Origin: Rhopalosiphum padi
Lineage: Eukaryota > Arthropoda > Insecta > Hemiptera > Aphididae
DNA length: 64,000 nt
Assembly (NCBI RefSeq): GCF_020882245.1
Contig: NC_083599.1
Coordinates: forward strand, 24,748,865 to 24,812,864
Reading direction: 5' to 3'
Shown: positions 1 through 14,300 of the stretch, piece by piece
Numbering within the stretch: the first letter of the stretch is position 1
How the letters are laid out: each line of letters begins with the position of its first letter
Made by a program: the position numbers and the translations under genes
The notes under the pieces: generated by a model
Told to the model about the DNA's origin: nothing
Database searches by the model: none
The model's input: the letters and a program-made list of their open reading frames with translations, nothing else

Positions 1-1936
1 ACGATAAATCAATTGGTGCCAAAACAAAACCAGGTTCATCAGAACACTGGGCTATAACTGTTCCTAGTGGATCAACCACCTATACAATGTTTAATATAAA
101 ACTATTTATAAGTTAAATAGTAATAAAACAAACCAGAGAGTGGCCCCAAGATTTTCTAGTTGAAGTATGATTGCCAGTTTGAGCAGCAGCAATTACATAA
201 GATTGAGTTTCAATAGCTCTGGCTCGCAATAATATTTCCCAATGATAAGCACCTGTCCCGAAAAAAAATGCCGATGGATATGTTAAAATTTCTGCTCCAT
301 TTTCAGCTAGCGCTATAGCCATCTGAGAAAATCGCATATCATAACACTAAACTTTTATTTAAAGAAATATTTTTGTATGTATAAATAAGTAAAACTATAC
401 AATAATTTTTAATGTTTTAAAATACTTGATTTTTAATATTAATTTTAAGTAAATAAAATGTGGTTTATTACTTTATTATGGCATTTTATGAAAAGCAATT
501 GTTATAAAATATAATGTTAAAAGTAAATAAATGAAAAATAATATATTTTAGCAGAACAATATTGTAAAAATACAATAATGGTTTAGGTTAATAATTGAAA
601 TGTTATAAAAATAAAAATTTTGTTTATTGAATTAAAAAAAAAATCATTATGAACATTAACATTTCTTTATTGTAATTGACATTGTTATTGTACACTTTAA
701 AAATTATTTTGCTGATAAAAATGTTGTTATTTATGACTTTATTTTTTATAAATTTTAATTATAGGTATAAATTATTCTAACTTAACTATCTAATATAAAA
801 GGATACAATAGCTAAACCAACATTCCCAATTGGTGTTTTAACTGGTGGTAAGATTTCATTACCAGCTTCAATTACACTTGATTCTAACGCTTGAATATTT
901 TTTGAAGGTATTTGAACATCATACAAATGTATTTTATGATAAGTTTCAGCTATTTCGCCTTTATTGTTGATAACCAAATGTGTGTTCCTTAATTTAGTTT
1001 CTGAAAACTTGAAAATAATTCAATACATTGTAAATTAATTTAAAAAATAGAAACTAATTTAATTAATAAGTAAAGTGTTTAAATTTTAAGTTGAGAGATG
1101 TTTGACATTCATATAGTCTCACACTATTTTATGTCATATAAGTCATATCTGTTCATTATTAACGATATATTTAAATTCTTATATAATGTTGATTATATTA
1201 TTATATTATATTATATCTAATTTGCAAATCCTACTAGACTACCAATATATTTATTAGTATTTCATTATGATATACTTATAAACATTTTAAAATCTAAACA
1301 AATCTAACAAAAATAGTCATGTTATTCTAATAAACTTATCTATAAATAAACCAACTAAATATAACTTTCTAACAAATGAAAATGGTTTTAACTAGTAACA
1401 TTGAAAGTATTATCTATGTTTAACATATTATTAATTGTACTTAAAAAATTATATGTCTATTTGGTTTTTAATAAAAAGTTTTTATAATTTAAAAAACAAT
1501 GTCATTTAAAATTATTAACAATATTACCTTTTCATGAAATCCGCCTAAAGATAGCCAAATATTCAATGACTTAGCTAACGATTTATAACTATTGATAAGA
1601 GATCCATCTAAAGACTCGGCCATCTCTAATGACTTAGCCTTGTCTTCCTCGATGTAATCAAATGACTCTGGTAGGAAAATCATCTGAGAATAACAAATAC
1701 AAATAAATACAAATAAATTATTTAATAATTAGTGGCTTAAAACTATTTTTAAAATATGACATCACATTATCCATACTTACTTTAGCTCCACATTTATGGG
1801 CATTAGTAATTAGTGTCTTGCACATTTGGTAGTTTTTTTCTTTATTGGCAGTTGATGTTATTTGACAAACGGCAATAAGATTGTCCATGTCGGAAAATGT
1901 ATTTTTAAATACTGAGTATAAACGTTTGATTAACAT
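1..1936 (-). CDS. NIT1: Nitrilase homolog 1 (NIT1-type deaminated-glutathione amidase), C-terminus missing
   Basis: Five exons are visible: 1781-1936, 1528-1683, 807-1007, 134-346 and 1-79 (running off the window). All boundaries are GT-AG and in phase, giving about 268 residues. The nitrilase catalytic triad is present: Glu58 in FLPESFDY, Lys129 in ETYHKIHLYD and Cys172 in GLAICYDMRF. GHSLVVDPLGTV near the end matches the conserved NIT1 C-terminal region. Known family role: hydrolysis of deaminated glutathione, a metabolite-repair reaction. The start at 1936 was chosen because an in-frame stop lies 21 bases upstream. The first 11 residues (MLIKRLYSVFK) are basic and lack acidic residues, so a mitochondrial presequence is possible; Met17 (MDNLIAVCQ) could be an alternative cytosolic start. 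The missing part is about 30-40 residues. NIT2 is a less likely alternative. Confidence 0.9.
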
Positions 1937-4900
1937 CTGACAACTGTAACAATGTTAAATGATTCTCTTGGCAATTAACAACAATGATAAGTGAAACAAT
2001 TACGTACCAATGACGTTTGATTAGGTAGGTAGCTGTGGGGTTAACCATTAATTCGGTTATTAAGAACTCGAGATTATCCTAATAGTAAATTATTCATAAA
2101 TCCTAATGATTGTCATAAATCAAAAAGATTGTCATAAATCATAATGATCGTTCCTATCAGTACAAACTAATAACTTTAATAGTCATACTCTTGCCATCTT
2201 ATTTTCGAAAATTATATTTACCTACCAATCGTTCCACAATATTTTCGGAATGTCTTATTATCGATTAGTGTGTCTACTGTCTAATGTATTTAGTCTTCTC
2301 TAATATTTAATACGCTGAACACAGTGATTATCAACAATACACAATTAATATGGCTAATGCTGCGAAATGCAAACATTGCAAACTGCAAAATGCAAAGCGT
2401 AAGGATAAGAATTAAAAATTAAATACAGTTGTCAGTTTGTGATAACTGATAAGAATGCCTAAATCACAGATGTATATTATCGTATAATATTCATAATATT
2501 ATTCATCCGTGATTTGTACACATAGTTGCCTATCCAAAACCTGAAAATCTATTACTATTCAATTATTTATGTAAAATGTGTTGCCGACTCGATCCCGAGT
2601 GTCTATCACTGTTCGATTTATTTCTTTTACTATTAATTAGCATCTACTTAATTAATGTCTTAATATTCTACTTTTGAAGGAATCCATCACTGTTGTTCAT
2701 TTTGTTTACCTATACGAGTTTATTACTGTTGTATACTATAGACAGCCATTAACATTATAAAAATAATTATAAGTAATATAATATACTTTTGTTTAGGTCA
2801 CTTAAACTTACTTAGATAAATTATTGTGAAAAAAAAGTCCTTTTCGATATATTAGACATAATATATTCTAAACTTTAGTGTAAGTTACTAACTTAAGTAG
2901 GACTCGTGAAGTAAACATTGCGCTGAGGCAACGTAATATTTTGTTACAGCTGCCGTGAGTGAGAGAATTTTGCTGATGTAGAATTCCATTGATTGCATTA
3001 CAGTCTTACGCGGAGAGACAAACATCTATTATACGGACCTCAATTAATTATTATGTTTTTTTTTTAAATTTAATAATCTAATAAAGGTTTTTCCAACCAT
3101 AAACCATTGTGTTATACCTACTTTTCCTTTGAATCGTTTGGCTTTCAAATATACTTTTAAATGTTGAATTAAGTTAGGGTATATACCTATCAGCTAAATC
3201 TAAAATCAGGGTTTTTTATCATAACTAAATCCTAACCAGTAATTCGTAACATCTTTATAAACCCTTAAAATCTTTTTAAAACATATCAATCAAATGAAAC
3301 CTGATTAAAACCTTCTGATTAACCCAAAATTCGAAAATGTTCTTATCTTACAAATTGCATGTACAAATTATTTATTTGGTTTGATAGTTGCTTTAAAATA
3401 AATTAATATAGGTAATAATCACAACATAGGCACAAATAGACTACATCTTAGGGGAAAAGTTATTTTGATATCTGAGACTTTTTTGTCATTTTTAGTTTGA
3501 AAATAATTTATATCATACGGTCTGGGTAGAGTAGAATTGGCATATATATTTTTTGTGAGTTTTTCGTATAAGCGAAGTACGAAAATTTAAGTTTGTTTTG
3601 GGTAGTTTAACCCTGCACAGCGTGAAAATAAAATTGTTTGTGTGTATTTTGAGTATACATTACATACCAATACCTATGCAATATTCGTTCAATTTTGGAC
3701 ATTTTTGTATACCTATTGGCTATAGGTATACCTATATACTTCTAAATATACGATTTGTTAACATCACTATAGCCCATATGGCTGTATCTATTAATATTAC
3801 ATCGAATTAACGTCGATTTCGATAGGTCGTGCGTAATAATGTCGTCTATAATGTTATTATCTGAATTTACGCGGTTATATTTCGTTGTATTTAAATTTAA
3901 AAAAATAACAGTAGATACTAAGATACTTGAAATTTTCACTAAAAGTTTGTTATTATTTTCATTATATAATAATATTTTCAAAAAATTTAACTCTTTATTA
4001 TTATTATTTATAGTTATGACAAATTTTCAATTTTTATTTTAGTTTTTTTCTTTAGATGTCTATAAAAATAATTGAAAAAACATTATGAAATATACTTGGT
4101 GATATAGACTGATAGACCCAGTTGTAGTTTTGAAAAAACATTAAGGGGAGTGGGCAATTTTCAATTTGTCGGGCCTCTACATCATAATTACATATATTAA
4201 ATAAAAAATACCATTTATTGATGCGCCTCTAACATAAATTACGTATAACTTTAATTTTTTTTTCATAATTTAAAAAGGTTAGTTTTATTGGAATTTTTAT
4301 CAAGTAACTGCTTCTAAATTATACTTACTTTTGACCGTGTACATTATATCATATGATAAAAATTTCGTAAATTAGCCTATAATCTAAAGAAAAATGAATG
4401 ATGATTGATGAATATAATAATATAGTAAATATATATATTAATCAATAATATATTAATATGTAAAAAGCTTAATAGCATCATTTAGATTAATAGTTATTTA
4501 AAACAATTTAACATGCAAAACAAGTAAATTTATTATTAATATTTAATAATGATAATAATATTAGAATATTGCTTTATAATAATTACTTAAAAAAATTAAT
4601 AACGATTAAATTATTTAAAGTTAAAAAATCAAGTTCCAAAAACCCAGAGAGGCATTCACTCCTCCCCCTAAAATATATTCGATAATTTTCAAGACTGAAC
4701 AATACTTTATTTAAAATCACCCTTCCGACATTTAAGAGATTCTGGAAGGAATTTAATCATTTTAATTTAATACACTCGCAAAGCCATGTGGAATAGCTAA
4801 TAATATTATAAACATGAACAGAATTGGGTACAATAATAACAAGTCTTATATGACATAAATGCAACAATTTATTACATTCAATACGTACTTAGTTTAACAG

Positions 4901-5364
4901 TTAATTTTATTATATCCGATTAAAATATTATTATTTACTATTATAGTATCAAAGTAAAGATCAAAATTGAACATACTCGTATATCTACATAAAAATATGT
5001 GATAAAAAGAATAATATGCAATATATATCCAATCAAAATAGTATAAATAATATACAGCGCTCTGGAAATCTATATCGATATTGAAAAACCATAATATACC
5101 TAGTTATTACTTATTAGTTATCAGTTTATTACCCAAGAACTTTTAACAAATAGGTCAATTAATAGGTAAATAATTTTATATAAAAGTTCATAGAAAGTAG
5201 TGTAAAGTATTCTTAAAAATTAGTAAATTGCTTACTTCATACATAATCGTATATTTTCAATTGATTTAAACATATAATTACTAATAGGTCTATTTCAATA
5301 CAGTTATGAAATTTTATTTATTATGTAGCTGGTATCACATTATTTTTCTAAAATTCCATTTTTC
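1937..5364. other. Intergenic region between NIT1 and P4-ATPase (tandem, both minus)
   Basis: No gene was recognised. The part next to 1,937 must hold the NIT1 promoter; no TATA box could be picked out with confidence. The part next to 5,364 is the flippase 3' UTR. Small ORFs near 3,598-4,042 lie in very AT-rich DNA and look random. The stretch 3,840-4,080 resembles part of a dispersed repeat seen again near 28.8, 34.4 and 40.5 kb (related text around AAATTTTCACTAAAA). Two CT-rich patches near 4,145-4,230 and 4,640-4,675 look like decayed transposon DNA but have no assignable ends. Confidence 0.5.
5313..5322 (-). terminator. Candidate polyadenylation signals of the P4-ATPase gene
   Basis: Two overlapping AATAAA hexamers read on the minus strand, about 45 bases after the stop codon at 5,365. 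This is a candidate only; such hexamers are common by chance in DNA this AT-rich. Confidence 0.35.
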
Positions 5365-8300
5365 TTAATCGTTATTTGTCATATCATTGCTTAGAGTCCG
5401 TTGAATTCTAAAACAAAGTTAAGTAAAATGTATTTAATAACAAATATATTGAAAATATTAAGTATGCAGTTTATCAAATCACACTTAATACTTACGTTAT
5501 AATTATAATATCGAGTAATAGAACTACACTCGTAGTAAATAGTATTGTAATCCAAAAGATTGGCGATCTAAATATGATTTCATTTATATTGATGAACACA
5601 GTAAAATGCATTAACATGTTCTTTAATTCGCTAAATAACAAAACAAAACAAGAAATTATAAATGAATAATTTTTACAAAAAAGGAATAAGTATATCCTAT
5701 TAAAGACTTTTATTTAAGGCTATAAATAATAATCATGAAATTATTTTAAAACAGTAATAAGTATTCTTTTTAACATACAATTGTCTAACGTATAGTAAGT
5801 CGGAGACAATACAATATGTGAGTATAACATCTTTTTAATTAGTACAAATAGTACAATAGCCAATATTACAATAAATAATTAATTACATATTTACATATCT
5901 TACTCATAAATTATTATGAATGATATCCATAGTAGTATTGATACCCCTATAGCTAAGTGTACAATAAAAGACCATGACTGAATATGTAAACCTGCCTTGA
6001 AACACACAATGACCAACGTACACTAGATAAATAATGACCAATAATATTATTAAAATAGATAATAGTTATAAATATAACTTAGGTATAATTATTAATTGTA
6101 GATCATTATGCTATTTGCGTTACAGTGTATATGACGTTTCCGAATACTGAATAATCGCCTACTCTCCCTTTGATCCATATAACTTCATGCTTCATGATGA
6201 ATAAACATATCCAAAATAAGAATATTGAGTGAAATAAAGCATTAACTATCCATATCCAAAACATTTTAAAACTAAATACATTTTGAGTTTTATAGTACAA
6301 CTGTGGACATTTTAATCTTGTTTCTGTCGAGCATGAAGTTAGAAATAGTCCCATTACAATCGGTAGTGAAACTGTAAATAACTAAACATACACAAAAAAA
6401 AACCTGTTTGCATCTGGTTATTAATTTTAATTTAAGTATCTTGATTAGTTTTTGATAGGTATCTACTATCTATCACAATCGGTATGCTTATATGGCTAAC
6501 AACCAAGAGAGTTTGATATTATATATTTATGTTCATATAGTTAGGCAACTTATAGTAAGCAACTCATAGTTTTGACTAAATACTTACTGATTTGTACGTG
6601 AAAATATTCCATCTATCGAATAGTACTTGACCAGACCATCCAGAATAAATGGCAAACCATAATTGCAATGAATTAAAAACAACAGTTTTATAGTGATAAA
6701 AATAAACCATTTTGGTAATCTTTTCATAATTCCAAGCGCCATGCACAAACAATAATTTTAATAAATAATTAAACTGAAAAAAATATTGATTTAAATTACA
6801 CACAACTAAAATAATTTAGGTTTACTTATTTACTTGACCAATTGAGTAGTCTGAAGCATTGTATGCTTGTAATCCATCTAATCCTACTACACCGACTCCG
6901 ATACTAGCTTTATGAAGCATAGGCACATCATTAGCTCCATCACCTATAGCCAAGGTTACTTCATTTGTATATTTTGTTACGAGATCAACAATCTGTTACA
7001 TGAATTTCAGCAATTGTAATACATTGTTTTTTCTAAAAGCTAATTAACTTATTATTGTGTTAATATTTTAGTTCTCCCTAGATTATCTGATTATATTTAG
7101 TTTATATTATTTAGATTTTTTTTTAGATGTACAATATTTTAAATTTTCGATATTCGTTCAATATTGGGCCTATTAATAATAACTCGGGTTTAATATGTGA
7201 CCTACTAAAACGATATAAATTGGCGACGCAGTAACGATAGTTATATTTATATTCGATTATATACAGGCACGACGAGAGGGGGCAGTATGTAGCCTGGGCC
7301 TGGCCAAAGCAATCAAATCTTATATTTTACCTAATTTTACTTAAATTTAAAAATAGGCCTAGTGCCCTTGATTACTCTCCACAGTCATGATTATATTATA
7401 TTATAAGGCCTACGTGGGCCTAATTTTATTATTAAAATGCATGTTTTATGACGTGCATGTTTGTCAATAATATCACAGACTATTCTTATAAGAAAATATT
7501 ATAATTTTTAGTATATCAAATAAGTAAATATTCAAAATAAAAATTTTATATTTATGTTGGATCATAAACCCTTAAATGATTAATGTAAATAACTATACAA
7601 AATACAAATATTAGAATTTAAAATAATTCTCTGTAATAAAATTCTAATAGCCCACACTCATGGGTTTTATTTAATATTAATAAAAATATTTTTTCATATT
7701 TCACATATAGTCTGAAATAATAATATTATTTTGATAATTATCGATAATTTATTAGTTCATATTTAGTTGTTGGTTCATCGCGTTAATAGTAATTGAATTA
7801 TATGGGATTATTCAATTCTAAAAAATCAGTTTTAAATAAATGTTTACTAAAATATAAATTGATAAACTTTAAACACAAAATAATACAAATTATTCATGCC
7901 ATATATTTCATAGGCAGCAACCGTAGTGTTATAAAGTTCTACTTTAGAAAAACATAAATTAGCCATGTATGTGGGTACCTATACTTATGAGTAGCAAGTA
8001 GGCCATCATTTCAAATACGAATAGATCGTGTAGTCTAATTTGGTTACATATTGAACGTTTACCAATTTTTTTTTAGCTTATATGAGTCGCCAGTAATAAT
8101 TTATCATATAAATTAAAATAATAATTTAAATCAGTTAGACACCTACCTCAGCTTTCTGTGTAGGCGATATTCTGTAACAGATAACAGACTTACAGTTAAA
8201 GCACAATTTGAGAAATTTCATTTTAAGATCACTAGACAATGCGTGCTTCAAAAATCGTCCACAGATTATCAATGTACAATTTATTGTTTCAACTTTAAGG

Positions 8301-11300
8301 TCCAAATTATACATTTTTTGATTTATAGCATGCCTGAGATCCTTGAAATTCAGGTACATAAGGTAAAATATAGTTTTCAAATCATTTCAACTAAAATTAT
8401 TGGTAGGTAATATATTATTCAATTATTAATTGTATTTCTAAGAATAATAATACCTTTAGCTAATAGTATAATTACCACATAAAAGAACTAATTAATAACA
8501 TACACTTACGAAAACTACAAACTAAAACCATTAGTTGGTACCTACATAATTTTTTACTTAACTCAAAATCTTAAACTTAATGGTTCTAGAGATACTAATA
8601 GATATGAAATTTTAATATTACACAGCAGATTGATTTTGTTGTTAAGTAATTAAGATTACATTTGTTTGAATGTAAATACCTAGTTATCTATTGCTTATTT
8701 ATAATTTATAAATTTACCGTTAAATTTGATTCATTAAAAATAATTATTGAGCTATCTTGTGTAATGAGTGTTGTAGATAATCCAATATTTATTGCTGTTT
8801 CTTCTTTATCTCCAGTTAGTATCCATACTTTAATTGCTGCACACATTAATGCTTGGATAGTTTTTGGTACCTACAGCAAACAATATCAATCAACATATGA
8901 GATTTTAAGTAAAAAGTAACTACAAAAATTAAATACATGGGTTTGCATAAAAATTAAACAATATTATAATATACATATTTGTATGACTTAATATAATGGT
9001 GTTGTAACTGTAACATTGTAACAATGCTACTGCTGTACTGTTATTTTATATTTAATCTAACTCTCAGTGTTGGCTGAATATTTTTAAATTAAGTAAGTAG
9101 GTAGGTACGGCCGGTACGGGTTCTATTCTGTCAGATATCGCCAACTGGATGTCCAACAACGGCCTCAAACTTGCTCCCGAGAAATCAGAATGCGTGATTT
9201 TGATGAAGAAGCGCGCCTTCCGTTCACCACACCTGCAAGTGAACGGTTGTGAAATTCCGATGCAGCGCGCCATACTGTACTAGCTAGGGGATTGGTTCGA
9301 TACCAGATTGTCGTTTGTGAAGGACACAGGTGTCGTTTCCGTCGAGGCTTAGAAAACGATGGTTGCCCGGGATAGGCTGATGCCGAATATAGGTGGATCA
9401 CCGCAGTCCAAACGTCAGCTGAGCATTGAGCGTTGGACACAAAATCGATTCATTTAAATTTTTATGAATCAATCACAGGCCACTTAATCATGTTAATGGA
9501 CCATTAGCCCATTATTAATTAATTAAATGTACATTGATTATTTATGAAACTCAGTAATTTTTAGTAAAAAATAATTTGTTATGTATTTTATAAGACATAC
9601 TAATATATATATATATGTACGTAATAGTATTGTTAAAAGCATAATATTAACCAACGTTGTCTTGTAATTTATTTTCAATTGCAGTCGCTCCAATTAGCGT
9701 CAGTTTCTTTTCTATTTTTTCAGCGACCTTATTTTTTGCACTTTCTCGGTCTATTAACACGGCAGATGCATTGAGATATTCATCTTTCCACTTATTATAA
9801 AAGCTTTCAGAAATATTTTTATATGCAAAACATAATGTACGATAACCAGAGCGGGCAAAATCATTTAAGTGCATCAAGGTTTGGTTTTTGTACTTTTCGC
9901 CAGATTTTGATAAGCGTTTAATGATACCGGTATCTGCACCCTAGAAAAATTGGCAGAGGTTTAATAAAGTTTTAAAATTATAAACATGTATACTTATATT
10001 AATATTTATTTTCATTTGTACTACTTTGCAAAATAATTTTATTTGACCATCAGGTGTCCGAACAATAACTGACATTCTTTTCCTAGAATTTGTAAATTCT
10101 ATTATATTTAAAATTTCATAAGTCTCCTCTCCGTATAATGTAGTAATAGTAATTGATGTTGGACAACGAGTATGAAATGTAAATCCAAATTGTTGAGATC
10201 CATTGACTAATGCTTGTTCATCTAAATTATATGCATACAAATATATAAATTATCTAGAATAAATTGTGAAACAGAAAACTAAAATCTAAAAAAAAATATA
10301 TGACTTGAACAAATATAAATACCCAAGTATAATAATAAAACAAAAATAAAAAAATAAAAATACATATAAATATTACTATTTACAATGTTATGTACTTAAT
10401 AAGTTTCCTACGCGCTTGTATATATACAATATTTGTCATTTGATGTGTAAGTGTCTACACAAAAATAAGCTAGTCATTTGCGAGGTCCTTTTGAAAATAA
10501 ACAACAGACAACAGTAAAATTGTACACTTTCTTCATGATACTTAAATGATTATAAATAATTTATAATAAACTGAATAAACTAAAAAGTTAGAAGGTTCAT
10601 AACCAAACACATCATACAAATCATACGATCGATCTGATGGTTTCTCCCATAAAAATCAAGTAGTATATATTTTAAATGTAAACGGCAAAAGAATAATAGC
10701 AATGTCTAAAATATCTTGTATAATGAGAAGTTGAACTGTTAATTAAGGAAGAAGTAATAGTGACCATCAACACTTTTATTTATCAGTCTCCGTAAGAATA
10801 TACGAAGCGTGCAAGTAGGCTTTCACTCATCTATATCTGTTAAAGAAATAGATACCCAAGTCTAACGATAGTGATCATGCTGAGGGTAGAAAAATATAAG
10901 CCACAGACCATAAAAAAGAAAGAATTAAAATTGTTTTTTGTTATTGACTTATGAATTACGACTATATTTTATAATCATATATCAAACCTATTAAACCCTA
11001 AAAATACATATCGAAATGTATATAGGTATATATCTTATGTACGAACTAATCGAGCACCTATTTAAAACCACAGTAACCATTAATTAATTTCTACCAGGGT
11101 TATATAGTTATTTCTAATAAAAACAACTTCTTTACCTCTTCGCAAAAGAAATTATTCTAGTTAGGTTAGTGGTTCAATTTAGTAAATACGTCTACATTAA
11201 AAATAAAACCACCTATAAACAGTATAAACATTTTAGAATTCTAACATTGTAACTATATTAACAATTGTGATAATGCATTTGCATTACTAATCTTAGAATA

Positions 11301-14300
11301 TACAAATATCGTAGGTACATTGTTTGCATAAATTTGTATTTACCAGGAGACGATGCGTTGTACACTATTTCATCCGTCAGTTTTGACTTCTCTGGTATAA
11401 CTGTATGACAGATAGACATTATTCTCAAAAATTCCAAGATATAGTTTTTGGTAGAGTGATTGATCGAGTTCTATAAATTATAAGCTATAATAAGTAGGTG
11501 CTCTTACGGCCTTACTAATAAGACATTTCTAGGTTAAATTGTTTAGTCGACAGTTTTTCTTTTTTTGAATTACAACAAAAACAAAATAGATTTGGTCAAA
11601 AACTGGTTTAGATTTAATTATTAAACAGAGATAACTTACATTTATCATTTTATTTTGAGATCCTTCTGGATAAAGTTCTCCAGCAATTGAACAATGTTTT
11701 AATTTCATAATATTCTTAGTCAAAGTACCAGTTTTATCGGAAAAAATGTATTTTACCTAAAATAAATTAAATTTTTGATCATGAATAGTTATTAATTATT
11801 ATTATACGATTGAACAATATAGGTACTTATATATATATATATATATATATTATCTAATAAATAGTATAGAAATACACAAGCTTATAAGTTATTACTAAAA
11901 ATATGCTTTTAGTAAATTAAACATTTTCTAATTATGATAAAACAAAATTTACCTATTAGGTATTCATAATTAATATGTGGTGTCTATTTATTAAGATTAT
12001 AAAGCATAATCATATAAAATATGAATATAATGAGGGTAGGTACCAACAGTGTCGGCCTGGCATACCAAAGGCCCATGGATCAGTTTTTTTAAGGGGCCCC
12101 CAAAAAATGTACACTGTATTTTGTTGAAACATTATTTTAAGATACTTCTTTAAATATAGGTACTTTACATTTTTTCCAATATAGATCATATTATATAATA
12201 CCTATATATCATAATCATGATTCATGAGTTAAATTAAATATAAAAGCAATTTTACAACTAATTATTTTTGAAATACCTACCTAGTAAGAATGTTTTAAAT
12301 AAGTAATTTTTTTAATTTATTAAATGAATAAGCTATTGTTTCAATTAATTTTTGAGTATCAATGGCTATATTCTTTTCTATAGCCATCAACATTAATGGA
12401 GTAAGGTGGTTTTGGTGTAACGTTGAGCGAAGTTTTGTTTTTATACATTTAAGCTTTGAAAATACTCTTTCACAAGTTGTTTGTGTTGATGGCAACAACA
12501 AAGCAAACTTATATATGACAAATAAATTTGAAAATAAATTTGACTGGCATGATAATTCCCGTACAATTAAAAATGCACAGTGAATACATTTGTTACATTT
12601 ATTGCAATTTACTGATTTTGATATTTCATCATTATCTTCATCACTCGCATCTTCATTTCTTAAAAGTATCTTATTTTCTGAATCACAATCGGTAGTATAT
12701 TTAGGTATTTGTGGTATAAAGTTTTCATATTGACTGGAAAATTGTTTCAATTCTGTTAAGATTACTTCATGATTCAGTCCAGATATTTTACATAAAGTAC
12801 TCAAAGCTGATACAGGCAATAATTCAATGTTGTTAAATACTGCAAAACTTCTAGGGTCCAACCAGTTCAAGTCTTTTAATAAATTTTCATTTTTCATGAA
12901 TCGTGTTAATGGTCGATGGGTGCGAGAAAAACATTATTTAATATTTATAAATAAATAATAATAACATTATAATAATAATATTATATTAACACGAAGCCGA
13001 CGCGATGGAAATCATTCATTTAAAAATAAACTATGAAACTATTGAAACGTTTGAAGCTACAAAACAATAAAAAATAATTATTAATAACACAGAAATGAAA
13101 TTACGAAAACTAAAATTATATTTCTATTATAAAATTTAAACTTAGAAAACATATCCATAATTTATAAGCTATATAAGAAATAAGAATAATATTGTTTAAG
13201 TTACTTTCAAGAGTAAATGTCATACCTTCATCATTATTATATATTTATATATTATACAGATATTATAGACTATAGTAGGTATTGTAAATTAATACATAAT
13301 ACATTTTTTTCTATGCAATATTTGTATGATTGCTGAATCCAACATCGGGGCACCGGGGCCTCTGCAGGCTGCAGGGTCGGGCAAGCAGGGTCCTCGTGGT
13401 CTCGTCCAAAATAAGGATAAAACCTAACTTAACTTGCAGTAGCGCAATTGATCCAAATAAACCTCCTCTAACTTGTACAAAGCCTAACCTAACCTATGGG
13501 AAAGCATCTGATTATTGAATCAATTTTCAATTTTTTGGGCCTCTGAAGAAAAATTGCTCCTATAACGGCTGAACAAAATTGACGACAATAAAAAAAAAAA
13601 TAAAAAAAAAAAGGAGAGGGGCCCCGGCCGCATTCGCGGCCCAGCGGCCATGGCCAGGCCGACACTGGCGTACCAATCTAATACAGCAATAATTGTGTCA
13701 TGTACTCGTGTGTGCATTATCTTATAATAACAAAATAATAATATCTAATTAATAAATAAATACCTTTGCCAATTCGACATTCAGATTTTGTGATCTAACC
13801 CTAGCAGGTGTATTGCTTTCTTTGTGATACATATCAATGTCATTATTAATAAACCAAGCCTGTAGAATTAATAAATATCGATAAATATCAGAAATTTAAA
13901 CAAAAATCGTGAAAAACTAAACTAAAAATAAATACAGAAAGTAGTATACCTAGATACTAAAACTAAAATGGGTTACAAAGTTAACTTAAAAATAAAATTT
14001 TACCAAACAATACATTATGGTTTTATCTCAATCGTTTTATAATTTTAAAATTCCCTAAATAATTTTTTTTAAATTTGAAGCTAATTTAAACTTGCCAAGA
14101 TAATTTAGTTAACCAGATTATAAATGGAATAGACTGAGGTCACTTTTGACAAAAAATAAACTAATGATATATGATATAACTAACATGTGCTCTTTATCCA
14201 TTAACGCCTGGTTAATAGGCAAGTAAGTAACTTAGAGGTATTTGGCCTTCAAATACTAGAAATATTTCTATCTTTAAACTTATATAATATATAATCATCA

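Noticed and set aside
3598..4042. Overlapping small ORFs of 67-79 codons on both strands
   Set aside because: Low-complexity Ile/Leu/Asn-rich translations in AT-rich DNA overlapping a repeat-like block; no conserved motif and no splice context.
9165..9440. 91-codon minus-strand ORF
   Set aside because: Opposite-strand shadow of the reverse-transcriptase fragment, which is recognisable on the plus strand.
12362..12583. 73-codon plus-strand ORF
   Set aside because: Antisense shadow of the hAT transposase fragment on the minus strand.
13330..13717. ORFs of 62 and 65 codons near the right end of the hAT element
   Set aside because: They fall within the non-coding TIR-proximal part of the element; the translations are compositional artefacts of GC-rich ends and an A-rich run.
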